DNA of 64,000 nucleotides from Proteobacteria bacterium SG_bin6. GTDB lineage: Bacteria; Pseudomonadota; Alphaproteobacteria; Sphingomonadales; Sphingomonadaceae. Position 1 is the first letter of the stretch, and each line of letters opens with the position of its first letter. The stretch lies in NCBI GenBank assembly GCA_002083435.1, contig LWDJ01000044.1, positions 62,001 through 126,000 on the forward strand, given 5' to 3'. Under the pieces are notes generated by a model. The model had not been told where the DNA came from. It made no database searches and saw only the letters and a list, made by a program, of their open reading frames with translations. Positions 27,001 through 35,651 of this stretch are shown here, piece by piece. Both the position numbers and the translations under genes were made by a program.

Positions 27001-28164
27001 GAGCCCCTCATGCCCGCCAAAGTTCATATGCGGCGCGAGGAAGCGATACTCGAAGGCCGGGCGTTCGAGCGGCCCGTCGAGGATCGCGCGCACCTCCACC
27101 GGCTGGCCGCTCCAGCGCGGATTGAGCGCATCGACCCGGGTCAGCCGCGCGGCGATGCGGGTGTCGAGCAGCTGCCGCCGCGCGAGATCGAGCGCGCCCG
27201 TCACCCGCGTGTCGAGCCCCGCGGAGCGCAGCCGCAGCCGCGCGTCGAGCAGCCGGTGATCGAGCGTCGCCTGCCCGCTCACCCCAAGGCGCGGCAGGAA
27301 ATATTTGACACCATTCCCCCGGATCAGCCCGCGCACGTCGATCCAGCCATCGAGCGCATAGCGCCCGGCATCGTTCGCCAGCGCCAGCTGGACGCGGCGG
27401 GTGCCGCCCAGCGTCGCCACGCCCTGCCCCCGCCAGCGCGCCCAGCGGCCATCACCCGCGATGCGCAGCGCGACCGGCTGGCGCTGGCCGATCAGCCTGG
27501 CGAGCAGCCCATCCGCCGCGCCATCGGCGCGCGCGTCGAGATCGAAGCGATCGCGATCGGGGGCCGCGTCGAGCAGCAGGCGCAGGCTGTCGCTCCCCGC
27601 CACGCGCGCGTCCAGCCGCACCAGCGCGCGGCGGTCGCGCACCTCGGCGCTGCCCACCAGTCGCCCGACGCGGGGGGTGCCGGTCAGCTTCGCGGCGGTC
27701 TGCAGCCGATCGATGCGCAGCCGCCCGATCGTGATGTCGAATCCGGGCAAGATCGGCCCCTTGCGCGGCGTGGGGCGCGGTTCGGGCAGCTTGAACAGCC
27801 GCGCCAGCGGCACGTCGAGCGCGTCGATCGCGAGTCCGTTGCGCAGCCATGCCCAGGGGCGCCAGCTCAAGTCGGCGCGGGGCGCGACCAGCACCAGCCC
27901 CTTGGGATCGCGGATGCGGACATCGATCAGCGTCGCGCGGCCATAGATCGAGCCCGTTATCCGCCCGATCGAATAGCGCATCCCGTCCGCGCCCTGATAC
28001 GCCGCCAGCCGCTCGGTGATCAGCCGGTGGCCGATGCTGGTATCAAGCAGCAGCGCGAGTGCCGCCAGCGCCGCGAGCGCGGCGCCGATCACCCCCGCGA
28101 TCAGCCGGCCCCAGCGCCAGCGGCGGCGCGGCGGCGGGGTGGTGTTGGCCGCCGCCGCGCTCAA
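24001..28164 (-). CDS. tamB: TamB, translocation and assembly module / AsmA-like inner-membrane protein
   Basis: 1387 residues. One N-terminal transmembrane helix (LIAGVIGAALAALAALALLL) is followed by a very long periplasmic beta-rich repeat region and the C-terminal DUF490/TamB domain (PALDIEADATTTGLSATIRV, LPQDELLSRLLFG, QVEFRVTRWLSILSTIS). TamB bridges the envelope and works with TamA in autotransporter assembly and, as now proposed for the family, lipid transport. The start appears to be TTG 28164, overlapping the tamA stop as TTGA, so tamA-tamB are coupled. Confidence 0.93.
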   Translation of the reverse strand: MSAAAANTTPPPRRRWRWGRLIAGVIGAALAALAALALLLDTSIGHRLITERLAAYQGADGMRYSIGRITGSIYGRATLIDVRIRDPKGLVLVAPRADLSWRPWAWLRNGLAIDALDVPLARLFKLPEPRPTPRKGPILPGFDITIGRLRIDRLQTAAKLTGTPRVGRLVGSAEVRDRRALVRLDARVAGSDSLRLLLDAAPDRDRFDLDARADGAADGLLARLIGQRQPVALRIAGDGRWARWRGQGVATLGGTRRVQLALANDAGRYALDGWIDVRGLIRGNGVKYFLPRLGVSGQATLDHRLLDARLRLRSAGLDTRVTGALDLARRQLLDTRIAARLTRVDALNPRWSGQPVEVRAILDGPLERPAFEYRFLAPHMNFGGHEGLDDIRLAGRGRITGNGTVIPVSGTARRVSGVDPLIGDILLAPRLEGAMVIANGWATGRGLKLRTKLLNAAIEARFAIGRPDFLAVIDAAIPRLELHGLGLVTGGGRLTVRPAPGGQGEVFAGTAEARVLRLDNELFQHLAAGLPRLATRFIQAPDKILRFQDLTVTAPDIRLTAQGYRRADSSEVHFEATGTQARYGPIAALVIDGRLERPTIDLRLPRPADALGLADVTAHLDPTAPGYDWRAQGGSTLGAFTGQGALLIAEGQRTVVRVAALDVADMHGRGDLTSQPDGFEGRLSVDGAASGRIDFAPVEGHQRVAALLAADNARFGDTRLRRGRLDVTALLDPEGATIAARAEGQGLRQGTLALGRFSASATLRNGTGTATVWLAGARGAAFDLTADADITPDRYTIRASGQIERRPLKLENAAIVTREGEAWRIADTRLGFAGGTGSISGRFAKDSAALDAALDNLPMTILDLAVPGLGLSGSASGKLSYAQARGGAPTGRVDLRVRGLSRAGLVLRSQPVEFGLAGILQTDRAAMRAVMASGGKTIGRAQALLTPLAGEALVDRLTNAPLFAQLRYDGPADTLWRLTGIELFDLSGPVAIGADLGGRVNNPSIRGLLRAKGARIESTRTGTVLTNVTGDGRFSGSRLTIDNFAADAGRGGRVTGSGSFDFAAVNGFGMDLKLQASRAVMINRDDIGATITGPLSIRSDGDGGLIAGDVRLDVARYRLGQAVQAAAVPRLNLREINLPGGEVEAEAPQGSWRLDVHARTDDALSVTGLGLTSFWSADMQLGGIAEAPTIGGRAQIIRGTYEFSGRQFDIRRGVIRFLGNSPPDPALDIEADATTTGLSATIRVTGPSTKPEILFSSNPALPQDELLSRLLFGTSITSLSAPEALQLAAAVSALQNGGTGLNPINSLRRVVGLDRLRILPPDQQIGRTTSVAAGKYITRRLYAEIITDGQGYSATQVEFRVTRWLSILSTISTLGRQSINARVSKDY

Positions 28165-30137
28165 AATGCCTGCCCCAGCCCGACATAAACGGCGATCCGG
28201 GTATCGCCGCGCTGCGGATTGATCGGGGTGCCGATGTCGATGCGGATCGGGCCGAAATTGGAGTAATAACGCACCCCCAGCCCGGCGCCATATTGCAGCC
28301 CGGTGAAGCGCGGCAGCGGCGAGGTGTAGATATTGCCCGCGTCGAAGAACGGCACCACCCCGAACGGCCCGAAGGCCTTCACCCGCGCCTCGATCGAAAA
28401 TTCGGTCAGGCTGCGCCCGCCGATCGGATCGTTGTTCACGTCGCGCGGGCCAATCGCCTGGAAGCCATAGCCGCGCACCGAGGCGCCGCCGCCCGCATAG
28501 AAGCGCCGCGAAGGCGCGATCGCGTCGCGCGGCGCGCCGGCGATCGTGCCGAAACGCACCCGCCCGGCGAGCACCACCCGTTCGCTCACCGCGCGATAGG
28601 CGCTCGCGTCAAGCTGGATGCGCGCATAGCCGAACACATCGCCCTGCAGCGACAATTCGGGGCTCAGCCGCCCCCCCAGGCGAAAGCCGCGGCTGGGGTT
28701 GAGCAGATCGTTGGTGCCGTCATAGGTCAGGCTGGTCGGCAGCGCGGCGATGAAGAAGGTGCGGCGGCGCGACAGCCCGGTCGCGATGATCTGGTCGCGC
28801 TCGTCGGATGCCGCGAGTTCGGCGCCGACCGACCACACCCACGCCTTCTGGAAGAAGATGTTGGTCTGCCGCTCCAGCGTGCCGATCAGCGAGAAGGTCG
28901 TCGCCTGGAAGGCCGGGCGGTTGAGATTGGCGGCGGCGAGCTGCGCGGTCAGCACCCGGTCGCGGCCCTCGAAATTGTTGCGGCGGAAGATCACCGCGCC
29001 CGATTGCTCCTGCGTGCCCGCCACGCCGCGCAAGGTGAGCGCGCCTTCGGGCGGGAACAGGTTGCGGTGGGTCCAGTCCACTTCCGCGCGCACGCCTTCG
29101 CCGGTGCCATAGCCCAGCTCGCCACCGATCGTGCGCGGCGGCGCGGGGCGGACGGCGACCGCGACGTCGACCGTGCCCGGCGCCGCCCCCGGCACCGGCT
29201 TCACCTCGGCGGAGGCGACGATGCCCGTCTGGATCAGCGCGCGGCGCAGATCGTCGAGCGCGGCCGCGCTATAGCTCTGCCCCGGGCGGAAGCGCGCGAT
29301 CTGCTGGACATGGCGCGCGCTGAACAGCTTGGTCGGCGCGAGCACCACCTGGCCGAAAGCGAGCGCCGCGCCAGGCGCGACCGGCTGGGTGAGCTGCGCG
29401 CGCCCGGTCGCATGGTCGATCACGACGCTCGGGCTTTCCACCTGGGCGAAGGGGAAGCCCTGCGCGCCGGTTTCGGTGCGCAACCGCGCCTCGGCGGCGG
29501 CGATCGCATCGGCGTTGGCGGGATCGCCCTCCTTGATTCCGTAAGCTTGGGCGAGCGCGTCGCGCTTCGGCCCTGCTTCGGCCAGCCCCGGCAGCGTCAC
29601 CTGATCGAGCAGGTAGAGCTGTCCCGGCTCGACGGTGAGCGTCACCACCGGCACATCGCCTTCGCGGGCGACGCTCGAGCTGATCTGCGCGTCATAATAG
29701 CCCGCGCCGCGCAGCAGCGTTTGCAGCAGCGCGATGTCCTCGCGCGCGCGACGATCGATCTGCGCGGCATTGGCCGGATCGCCTACATGGGCCTTCAGCG
29801 CCGACAATTCGTTGAAGCGCTGGCGGAACAGCGTGTCGTCAATCCCCTCCAATCCCTCGATCCGATAGTCATAGCGCGCGAGGGCGTCGGCGCTGGCCTC
29901 GGCGATTTGCGGCGCGGCGGGCGCGGACGCGGCGAGATCGGGCCAATCGACCCCCAGCCCCGGCAACGGCGCGAGCGGCGCGTTGGGATCTAGCATCGGC
30001 TCGGGATCGGTGCTCTGCGGCGGCGCTTGCGCGATCGGGGCCTGCGGCTGCGCGGTTGACGCGGGGGCTTGCTGGGCAAGCGCCACCCCCGGCGCCGCCG
30101 CCATCCAAGCCCAACAAATCCCCCCTGACCACGCCAT
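28161..30137 (-). CDS. tamA: TamA, BamA/TamA-family outer-membrane protein
   Basis: About 658 residues from ATG 30137. A signal peptide (MAWSGGICWAWMAAAPGVALA) is followed by a Pro/Ala/Gln-rich linker, three POTRA-like domains (about 90-320) and a 16-strand Omp85 barrel with the conserved VRGY motif (GGGASVRGYGFQ) and a C-terminal aromatic strand ending GLGQAF. The frame is open further to a TTG at 30200, but the ATG gives a cleaner signal peptide. It is the first gene of tamA-tamB, and the palindromic element at 30247-30392 lies just upstream. Confidence 0.93.
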   Translation of the reverse strand: MAWSGGICWAWMAAAPGVALAQQAPASTAQPQAPIAQAPPQSTDPEPMLDPNAPLAPLPGLGVDWPDLAASAPAAPQIAEASADALARYDYRIEGLEGIDDTLFRQRFNELSALKAHVGDPANAAQIDRRAREDIALLQTLLRGAGYYDAQISSSVAREGDVPVVTLTVEPGQLYLLDQVTLPGLAEAGPKRDALAQAYGIKEGDPANADAIAAAEARLRTETGAQGFPFAQVESPSVVIDHATGRAQLTQPVAPGAALAFGQVVLAPTKLFSARHVQQIARFRPGQSYSAAALDDLRRALIQTGIVASAEVKPVPGAAPGTVDVAVAVRPAPPRTIGGELGYGTGEGVRAEVDWTHRNLFPPEGALTLRGVAGTQEQSGAVIFRRNNFEGRDRVLTAQLAAANLNRPAFQATTFSLIGTLERQTNIFFQKAWVWSVGAELAASDERDQIIATGLSRRRTFFIAALPTSLTYDGTNDLLNPSRGFRLGGRLSPELSLQGDVFGYARIQLDASAYRAVSERVVLAGRVRFGTIAGAPRDAIAPSRRFYAGGGASVRGYGFQAIGPRDVNNDPIGGRSLTEFSIEARVKAFGPFGVVPFFDAGNIYTSPLPRFTGLQYGAGLGVRYYSNFGPIRIDIGTPINPQRGDTRIAVYVGLGQAF

Positions 30138-30246
30138 TACCGCACCTGCTCTAGCGCGGCGCCGCACCGCGCGACAGGCCCGCCGACGCAACGAGCGCAA
30201 ATCCTTGCGTCGCGGCGAGCGCCGGGTGCGGCGGGCGTCTCAGAGT

Positions 30247-30392
30247 CCGTTTGAAAAAGGCGCGCTGCGCCTTTTTCACGGCGGCACCAGCCCGCTCCCC
30301 CACCCGGCCACCCATAGAATATTGCCGTTGGGTGGCCGGGTGGGGGAGCGGGCTGGTGCCGGGAAATGCGTGGTCAGCGCATTTCCAAACGG
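30247..30392. repeat. Nested palindromic element (four paired stems)
   Basis: Outer arms CCGTTTG (30247-30253) and CAAACGG (30386-30392) enclose three perfect hairpins. The left one pairs 30252-30263 with 30267-30278. The central one pairs 32 bases at 30283-30314 with 30329-30360 around a 14-nt loop. The right one pairs 30362-30370 with 30378-30386. It lies four bases past the stop of the aminopeptidase gene (minus strand) and 110 bases before tamA. It may be a REP/MITE-like dispersed element that also ends transcription; mobility is inferred. Confidence 0.85.
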
Positions 30393-30396
30393 CCGC

Positions 30397-32988
30397 TCAG
30401 CGCGACGCGAGCCAGCCGCTCACCGCCGGGCGCAGCTTCTCGGCGCTCGCCCGCCGCACCGCGATGGTGGTCAGCACGCGTTGCAGGCCCTGGCGCGCAT
30501 CGGCCGGCAGGTTCTTGTCGGCATAGGCCTGGAGCTTGGCGGGCATCGCCGGGTCGCTCGAACTGGCGGCGAGCGCCACGACATATTGCGACCGCGCGCT
30601 CGCCTCGACAAAGCCGTTGACCACGTCGAGATGCGCCGTCGCCCAATCGAACGCCATGTCGGGGAAGCGCCCGGCGATCGCCGAGAGCAGCTGCGCCTTG
30701 CGCGGCGCGGTCAGCTCGTCACCCTGCAACAGGCCGAGCGCGCGGGTGGCGATCGCCTTGTCGCGCGACAGGCCGAGCAGGCGCAGATAGCCCGCCTTCA
30801 CCACCGGATCGGCGGTCTGCGCGGCGAGCGCGCGCAGCCCCTCCCATTCCTCGGCCGTGGCGTTGATCGCATAGGTGTTGAGCACCGCCTGGCGGATCGC
30901 CGGGGGGATGGCGGTCGGATCGGTCTTGAGCGCGGCTACATAACGCCGCGCCTCGGCGACGGTGTTCGCGTCGCCATTGCTGCCGAGGCGGCCGATAAGC
31001 TGCTCGCGCAGCGTCGTCACCAGCGGCGCCTCGCCGGCTTGCGCGGTGAAGCCGATGCGGGCGAGCACCGGGCCGAACAGCGCGCTGGTCCGCGCGCGCA
31101 GGGGCTGCTCGAGGTCGGTGCCCAGATACAGGCCGATCAGCCCGCTCAGCTGGCCGTTCACCGTGGTCCATTCGAGCGGCGTCGCCTCGGCGCGGACCTG
31201 GCCGAGCAGATCGAAATAGCGCGACAAATCCTGGTCGCCCGACAGGGCGAGCCCGAAATCATCGGCGAGTGTGCCGAGCTTGTCGGTAAGTTCCAGCCGC
31301 GCGTAATCACGCACCAGCGCGGCGTGGCCGGCATCGTCGTACATCACCCGGGTGTAGCTGCCCTTGCCGACATTGCCGACGACGGTGCCGCAGCCGGCGA
31401 GCGTCAGCTGATTGGGCGCGCCGCCGGTCGCGACCATCTCGCGCACCGCCCCGCTGACGATGCCGACCCGCAGCGGCACCTGCCAGCTGAGCGGCGCCAT
31501 GGACGCGGCATCGATGCCGTAGCGCCCTTGCGTCAGCGTCACCGGCGTCTGGCCGTTCCGGCACGCGCCCGCCGCGATCCGCACCAGCGGCACGCCCGGC
31601 TGAAGCGTGAAGCCGCGCGCGATCTCCGCCACCGGACGTCCGGTGCTCTTGGCGAGTTCCGCCCAGAGCTGCCCGGTCTCGGTGTTCTGATACTTATACT
31701 TGGCCATATAGTTGCGCATCCCGGCGCGGAACTTGTCCGGCCCCAGCGCCGATTCGAGCATGGCGATCACCGCCTGGCCCTTTTGGTAGGTGATCTGGTC
31801 GAACGCGCCGTTCAGCTGTTCCACCGTTTCGACATGGCGGATCACCGGGTGGGTCGCCGCGGTCGCGTCGATCCCCATCGCCGCCTCGCGCGCCTCGATC
31901 ACCGCCTGAGCGGGCGCGTTCCATTCGGGGTTGAGATCGGCGGCGGACTTGCTTTCCATCCACGAGGCGAAGCCCTCGTTCAGCCACAGATCGTCCCACC
32001 AGTTCATCGTCACCAGATCGCCGAACCACTGGTGCGCCATTTCGTGCGCGACGACGGTGAAGATTTCCTGCCGGTTGCTCTCGTTATTGCGCTTCGGGTC
32101 GAACAGGACGAGCGGCTCGAAATAGAAGATCGCGCCCCAATTTTCCATCGCGCCGAAGAACTGGCTGGAGCCGGGGCCGGCGATCATGTCGAGCTTGGGC
32201 AGCGGATATTTCTGGCCGAAATAATCGTTGTAATAGCTCAGCAGCCGCTTGGCCTGCGCCAGCGCATAATCGCCCTGATCGACCACGCCGCGCCGGGTGA
32301 TGATGCCGATCTCGACGCCGTCCTGCATCACCGTCTTGCGCTCGACATCACCCATGCCGAGGAACAACAGATAGCTCGACATCACGGGTGTCTGCGCGAA
32401 GCTGTAGAGCTGGCGGCCATCGGCGAGCTTCGTCACCGTCGCCGGCATGTTGCTGAACGCGGTCTGCCCCTGGGGCGCGACGGCAGAAAGCTTGTAGGTG
32501 GCCTTGAAGCTCGGCTCGTCGAACATCGGCGCGAAGCGGCGCGCGTCAGGCGCTTCGAACTGGGTCACCAGCATCCGCGCGTTGCTGCCGTCGGGGTTCT
32601 TGTAATCGATCGCGAAAAACCCCGCGGCGGTATCGTTGATCTTGCCCGACCAGGCGAAATCGAGCCGGTGCGCGCCGGGCTTCAGCGCCGCCGCCGCGGT
32701 CAGCGTGACGCGCTGTTGCTTCTGGTCATAGCTGAGCTTCGCGGGCTTGCCGTCGATCGTCGCGCGTTTGATGTCGAGCTCGGCGGCGTTCAGCGTGACC
32801 GAGCGGGTCGCCGCCTTCACCTGCACGGCGATGCTTTCCTCGCCGGTGAAGGTCTTGGCCTGGGCATTGGGATCGACGCGGATCGCATAGGCGGTTGGCA
32901 CCACCGTCTTGGGCAATTGGCCCGCCGCCAACGCCGGCGCCCCCGCGCTCGCCAACAGCACCGCCACCCCGAACCGCATCGCCGTCAT
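30397..32988 (-). CDS. pepN: M1-family metallo-aminopeptidase (aminopeptidase N-like)
   Basis: A zinc aminopeptidase of 863 residues. Signal peptide (MTAMRFGVAVLLASAGAPALAAG) implies export to the periplasm, unlike cytosolic E. coli PepN. Exopeptidase motif GAMEN at 279-283, zinc site HEMAH at 315-319 with Glu338 in WLNEGF. The C-terminal ERAP1-like helical domain (about 500-863) is complete. ATG 32988 has GGAGAG nine bases upstream. The 3' end abuts the palindromic element, which probably terminates the transcript. The symbol denotes the family rather than strict orthology. Confidence 0.92.
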   Translation of the reverse strand: MTAMRFGVAVLLASAGAPALAAGQLPKTVVPTAYAIRVDPNAQAKTFTGEESIAVQVKAATRSVTLNAAELDIKRATIDGKPAKLSYDQKQQRVTLTAAAALKPGAHRLDFAWSGKINDTAAGFFAIDYKNPDGSNARMLVTQFEAPDARRFAPMFDEPSFKATYKLSAVAPQGQTAFSNMPATVTKLADGRQLYSFAQTPVMSSYLLFLGMGDVERKTVMQDGVEIGIITRRGVVDQGDYALAQAKRLLSYYNDYFGQKYPLPKLDMIAGPGSSQFFGAMENWGAIFYFEPLVLFDPKRNNESNRQEIFTVVAHEMAHQWFGDLVTMNWWDDLWLNEGFASWMESKSAADLNPEWNAPAQAVIEAREAAMGIDATAATHPVIRHVETVEQLNGAFDQITYQKGQAVIAMLESALGPDKFRAGMRNYMAKYKYQNTETGQLWAELAKSTGRPVAEIARGFTLQPGVPLVRIAAGACRNGQTPVTLTQGRYGIDAASMAPLSWQVPLRVGIVSGAVREMVATGGAPNQLTLAGCGTVVGNVGKGSYTRVMYDDAGHAALVRDYARLELTDKLGTLADDFGLALSGDQDLSRYFDLLGQVRAEATPLEWTTVNGQLSGLIGLYLGTDLEQPLRARTSALFGPVLARIGFTAQAGEAPLVTTLREQLIGRLGSNGDANTVAEARRYVAALKTDPTAIPPAIRQAVLNTYAINATAEEWEGLRALAAQTADPVVKAGYLRLLGLSRDKAIATRALGLLQGDELTAPRKAQLLSAIAGRFPDMAFDWATAHLDVVNGFVEASARSQYVVALAASSSDPAMPAKLQAYADKNLPADARQGLQRVLTTIAVRRASAEKLRPAVSGWLASR

Positions 32989-33132
32989 TCTCACTCTCCG
33001 CTTAACCCTATCGGCGGCGGACCCTAGGGGCTTGATCGGCAAATGCAATCGCGGGGGGCGGACGATCGACGTCATGCGAGCAACTCGTTTCGCGCACTGG
33101 ACAAGGCGATGGGTTGCGGTATGCAACGCAAT

Positions 33133-34104
33133 ATGAGCCTCATCGCCCCCCTGGATCGCCTGCGCCTGCCCGTGATCGGGTCGCCGCTGTTCATCATCTC
33201 CAACCCCGCGCTGGTGATCGCCCAGTGCAAGGCGGGGATCATGGGCAGCTTCCCCGCGCTCAACGCCCGGCCCCAGGCGCTGCTCGACGAATGGCTCCAC
33301 CAGATCACCGAGGAACTCGCCGCCTGGAACCGCGACAATCCCGATCGCCCCGCGGCGCCCTATGCGGTGAACCAGATCGTCCACCGCTCGAACGATCGGC
33401 TCGAGGCGGACATGCACACCTGCGCCAAATGGCAGGTCCCGGTCGTCATCACCTCGCTCGGCGCGCGCGAGGAGGTGAACCAGGCGGTGCAGGCCTGGGG
33501 CGGGATCACGCTGCACGACATCATCGACGATCGCTTCGCGCGCAAGGCGATCGAAAAGGGCGCGAACGGCCTGATCGCGGTCGCCGCCGGCGCCGGTGGC
33601 CATGCCGGGCGGCTGAGCCCGTTCGCGCTGGTGCAGGAAATCCGCCAATGGTTCGATGGCCCGCTCGCGCTATCGGGCTCGATGGCGAGCGGCGACGCGG
33701 TGCTCGCGGCGCAAGCGATGGGCGCCGACCTCGCCTATATCGGCTCGGCCTTCATCGCGACCGAAGAGGCCAATGCGGCGGAGGCATACAAGCAGGAAAT
33801 CGTCGCCTCCAAGGCGTCCGACATCGTCTATTCGGACCTGTTCACCGGCGTGTGGGGCAATTATCTGCGCGGCTCGATCGAGCGCGCCGGGCTCGATCCC
33901 GACAATCTGCCCAAGGGCGATGTGTCGACGATGAATTTTGGCGGCAATGCCGGCGCCAAGGCGTGGCGCGATATCTGGGGATCGGGCCAGGGCATCGGCG
34001 CGATCGACAAGGTGCAGCCGGCGGGCGAATTGGTCGCCAAGATTGCGGAAGAGTATAGCGCGGCGCTCGCGAGGGTGGGCGCGTTGCCGCAGCCGACGGT
34101 TTGA
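33133..34104 (+). CDS. Nitronate monooxygenase (2-nitropropane dioxygenase family)
   Basis: An FMN-dependent TIM-barrel enzyme of 323 residues. Motifs: LPVIGSPLFIISNP at the N-terminus, a GADLAYIGSAFIAT phosphate-binding segment, GAGGHAGRLSPFALV, and ALSGSMASGDAVLAAQAMG. It may detoxify alkyl nitronates; the physiological substrate is uncertain. ATG 33133 (MSLIAPLDRL) is preferred; in-frame starts at 33121 and further upstream exist. It is divergent from the aminopeptidase gene with 144 bases between. Confidence 0.9.
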   Translation: MSLIAPLDRLRLPVIGSPLFIISNPALVIAQCKAGIMGSFPALNARPQALLDEWLHQITEELAAWNRDNPDRPAAPYAVNQIVHRSNDRLEADMHTCAKWQVPVVITSLGAREEVNQAVQAWGGITLHDIIDDRFARKAIEKGANGLIAVAAGAGGHAGRLSPFALVQEIRQWFDGPLALSGSMASGDAVLAAQAMGADLAYIGSAFIATEEANAAEAYKQEIVASKASDIVYSDLFTGVWGNYLRGSIERAGLDPDNLPKGDVSTMNFGGNAGAKAWRDIWGSGQGIGAIDKVQPAGELVAKIAEEYSAALARVGALPQPTV

Positions 34105-34164
34105 GCGCCCCCCGGCACGCCAAGCGTCTCCGGGACACGACCGCCCCATGAGCTGGATCAGCCG

Positions 34165-34620
34165 CTAGAAAGCCCCGCGCAACCGCTCGATCATGTCGCG
34201 CGCGGGGCTCGGCGGCGGGCTGGCGTCGAGCGTCGCGTCCAGCCGCGCGGCGCGGCGGAACAGCTCGATACTGCCGTCGATCAGCGCGCGGGCGCGCGGC
34301 GGCATCGCGGCGAGCGCGCTCGGGTCGGAATAAGGCGCCTCGCCCAGCCGGCGCGAGGGCGCGCAGGCGTCGGCGGCGCGCATCTCCCCCGCCGCCACCG
34401 CGCGCTGCGTGAGCAGCCACGCGATGACGTGCATCAGCCGCGTCGTCACCTTGAGCGACTCGCAGCTGAACGCCACTCGCACCATCGGCTCCAGCGCCTC
34501 GCGCTCGGCGCGGCCGCCCTCGTCGAAATAGCCGCGCGCCTCGTCGGCCAGCAGCATTGCCTCGGTATAGAGCTGGTTCACCAGCCGAGGGTGGATCGTC
34601 GCGTCGTGCATCACTGCCAT
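34165..34620 (-). CDS. rcdA: RcdA-family protein (DUF1465), regulator of CtrA degradation
   Basis: 151 residues. The helical-bundle signature LYTEAMLLADEARGYFDEGG and SLKVTTRLMHVIAWLLTQRA is typical of RcdA/DUF1465. In Caulobacter RcdA is an adaptor in the ClpXP-CpdR-PopA hierarchy that delivers cell-cycle regulators for proteolysis. The same job here is inferred from family membership, in line with a DivK homologue at 57.9 kb. It is convergent with the nitronate monooxygenase gene. Confidence 0.85.
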   Translation of the reverse strand: MAVMHDATIHPRLVNQLYTEAMLLADEARGYFDEGGRAEREALEPMVRVAFSCESLKVTTRLMHVIAWLLTQRAVAAGEMRAADACAPSRRLGEAPYSDPSALAAMPPRARALIDGSIELFRRAARLDATLDASPPPSPARDMIERLRGAF

Positions 34621-34846
34621 ATCGCTGCCAGATTCGCGCGCCCGCGCAAATCATCGTTTCGTCCCCGTTCGCGTGCCGATTTTGGACTGCGCGATCAGCC
34701 GTGCCCCGCCCGCGCCATGCCGCCGAACTGTCTCCGCTTTGCCACGCCCGGCGCCGTTTATCCGCCGTTCATGCAACTCCTTGCCGCACTGCACCATTGA
34801 CCCGGTCCCCACTGTCCCACGGGGATTGATGAATTGGAGTTGTTTG

Positions 34847-35515
34847 ATGCGTTATCTTTCCCTGGCCGCGCTTGCCGCTGGCCTGTTCGCCACGCCCGCC
34901 CTCGCGCAGGAAGCGCCGCCTTCCGCCCCCGCGCCCGACGGTGTGTTCAGTGGGCCGCGCGCCGGCGTCGTGCTCGGCTATGACCGGCTCCAGCCTGGCA
35001 GCAGCGAGGATTCGGACATCGCCGGCGATGACGACGGCGCCGACGGCCTGCTCTACGGCGGCGAGGTTGGTTATGACATCCAGCGCGGCCGCCTGGTGTT
35101 CGGCGTCGAGGCCGAGCTAACCGGGTCGACCAGCAAGGTCGGCAACCCCGCGCGCGCTAATCTCGGCTTTGGCCGGGTGAAGGCGGGGCGCGACATTTAT
35201 GGCGGCGTCCGCATCGGCACCACGCTTAGCCCGACGACGCTCGTCTATGCCAAGGCGGGCTACACCAACACGCGGCTGGATTTGACCGCGAGCGACGGCA
35301 CCACCGAAACTGGCGGCCATTTCAATCTGGATGGCTACCGCGTCGGCCTGGGGGTCGAGAACGCGCTGAGCCCGCGCACTTATGCCAAGATCGAATATCG
35401 CTATTCCAATTATGGCGGTGCGCGCTTCGAATATCCAAGCGGCGGCAACACCAACAACTTCGGGATCGACACCGATCGGCACCAAGTTGCGGTCGGCGTG
35501 GGTTTCCGCTTCTGA
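34847..35515 (+). CDS. Outer-membrane beta-barrel protein (OmpA-like/porin family)
   Basis: 222 residues. Signal peptide MRYLSLAALAAGLFATPALA, then an 8-stranded-barrel pattern of alternating residues (GPRAGVVLGYDRL, YGGEVGYDIQRGRLVFGVEA, TLVYAKAGYTNTRLDL) and a C-terminal strand ending AVGVGFRF with the terminal Phe needed for BAM recognition. ATG 34847 has GGAG seven bases upstream. It resembles the Omp25/31 type of small alphaproteobacterial surface proteins. A strong terminator follows. Its function in the envelope is not known. Confidence 0.87.
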   Translation: MRYLSLAALAAGLFATPALAQEAPPSAPAPDGVFSGPRAGVVLGYDRLQPGSSEDSDIAGDDDGADGLLYGGEVGYDIQRGRLVFGVEAELTGSTSKVGNPARANLGFGRVKAGRDIYGGVRIGTTLSPTTLVYAKAGYTNTRLDLTASDGTTETGGHFNLDGYRVGLGVENALSPRTYAKIEYRYSNYGGARFEYPSGGNTNNFGIDTDRHQVAVGVGFRF

Positions 35516-35541
35516 ACGGCGGCACGCGCTCGGCAAAGAAG

Positions 35542-35570
35542 GGGCCGGAGCGCTTGCTCCGGCCCTTTTT
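35542..35570 (+). terminator. Intrinsic terminator of the OM barrel gene
   Basis: Perfect 10-bp arms GGGCCGGAGC and GCTCCGGCCC with a GCTT loop, followed by TTTTT. Confidence 0.92.
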
Positions 35571-35651
35571 ATGTTTAAGGAATGAGCAACAAACAGGTCC
35601 CATGACCCATGCCGCACGGTGAATCAGGGGGGCCCCGGCCGGGGTGACACA

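Noticed and set aside
26062..28188. 708-codon open frame on the plus strand
   Set aside because: It is antisense to tamB, with no recognisable domain or ribosome site; a codon-bias artefact.
30251..30526. Open frames through the palindromic element (peptides such as IEYCRWVAGW)
   Set aside because: They arise from the repeat itself and have no ribosome site; such frames are commonly mis-annotated as hypothetical proteins.
29983..33027. 1014-codon open frame on the plus strand
   Set aside because: It runs antisense across tamA, the palindrome and pepN; composition is typical of reverse-frame noise.
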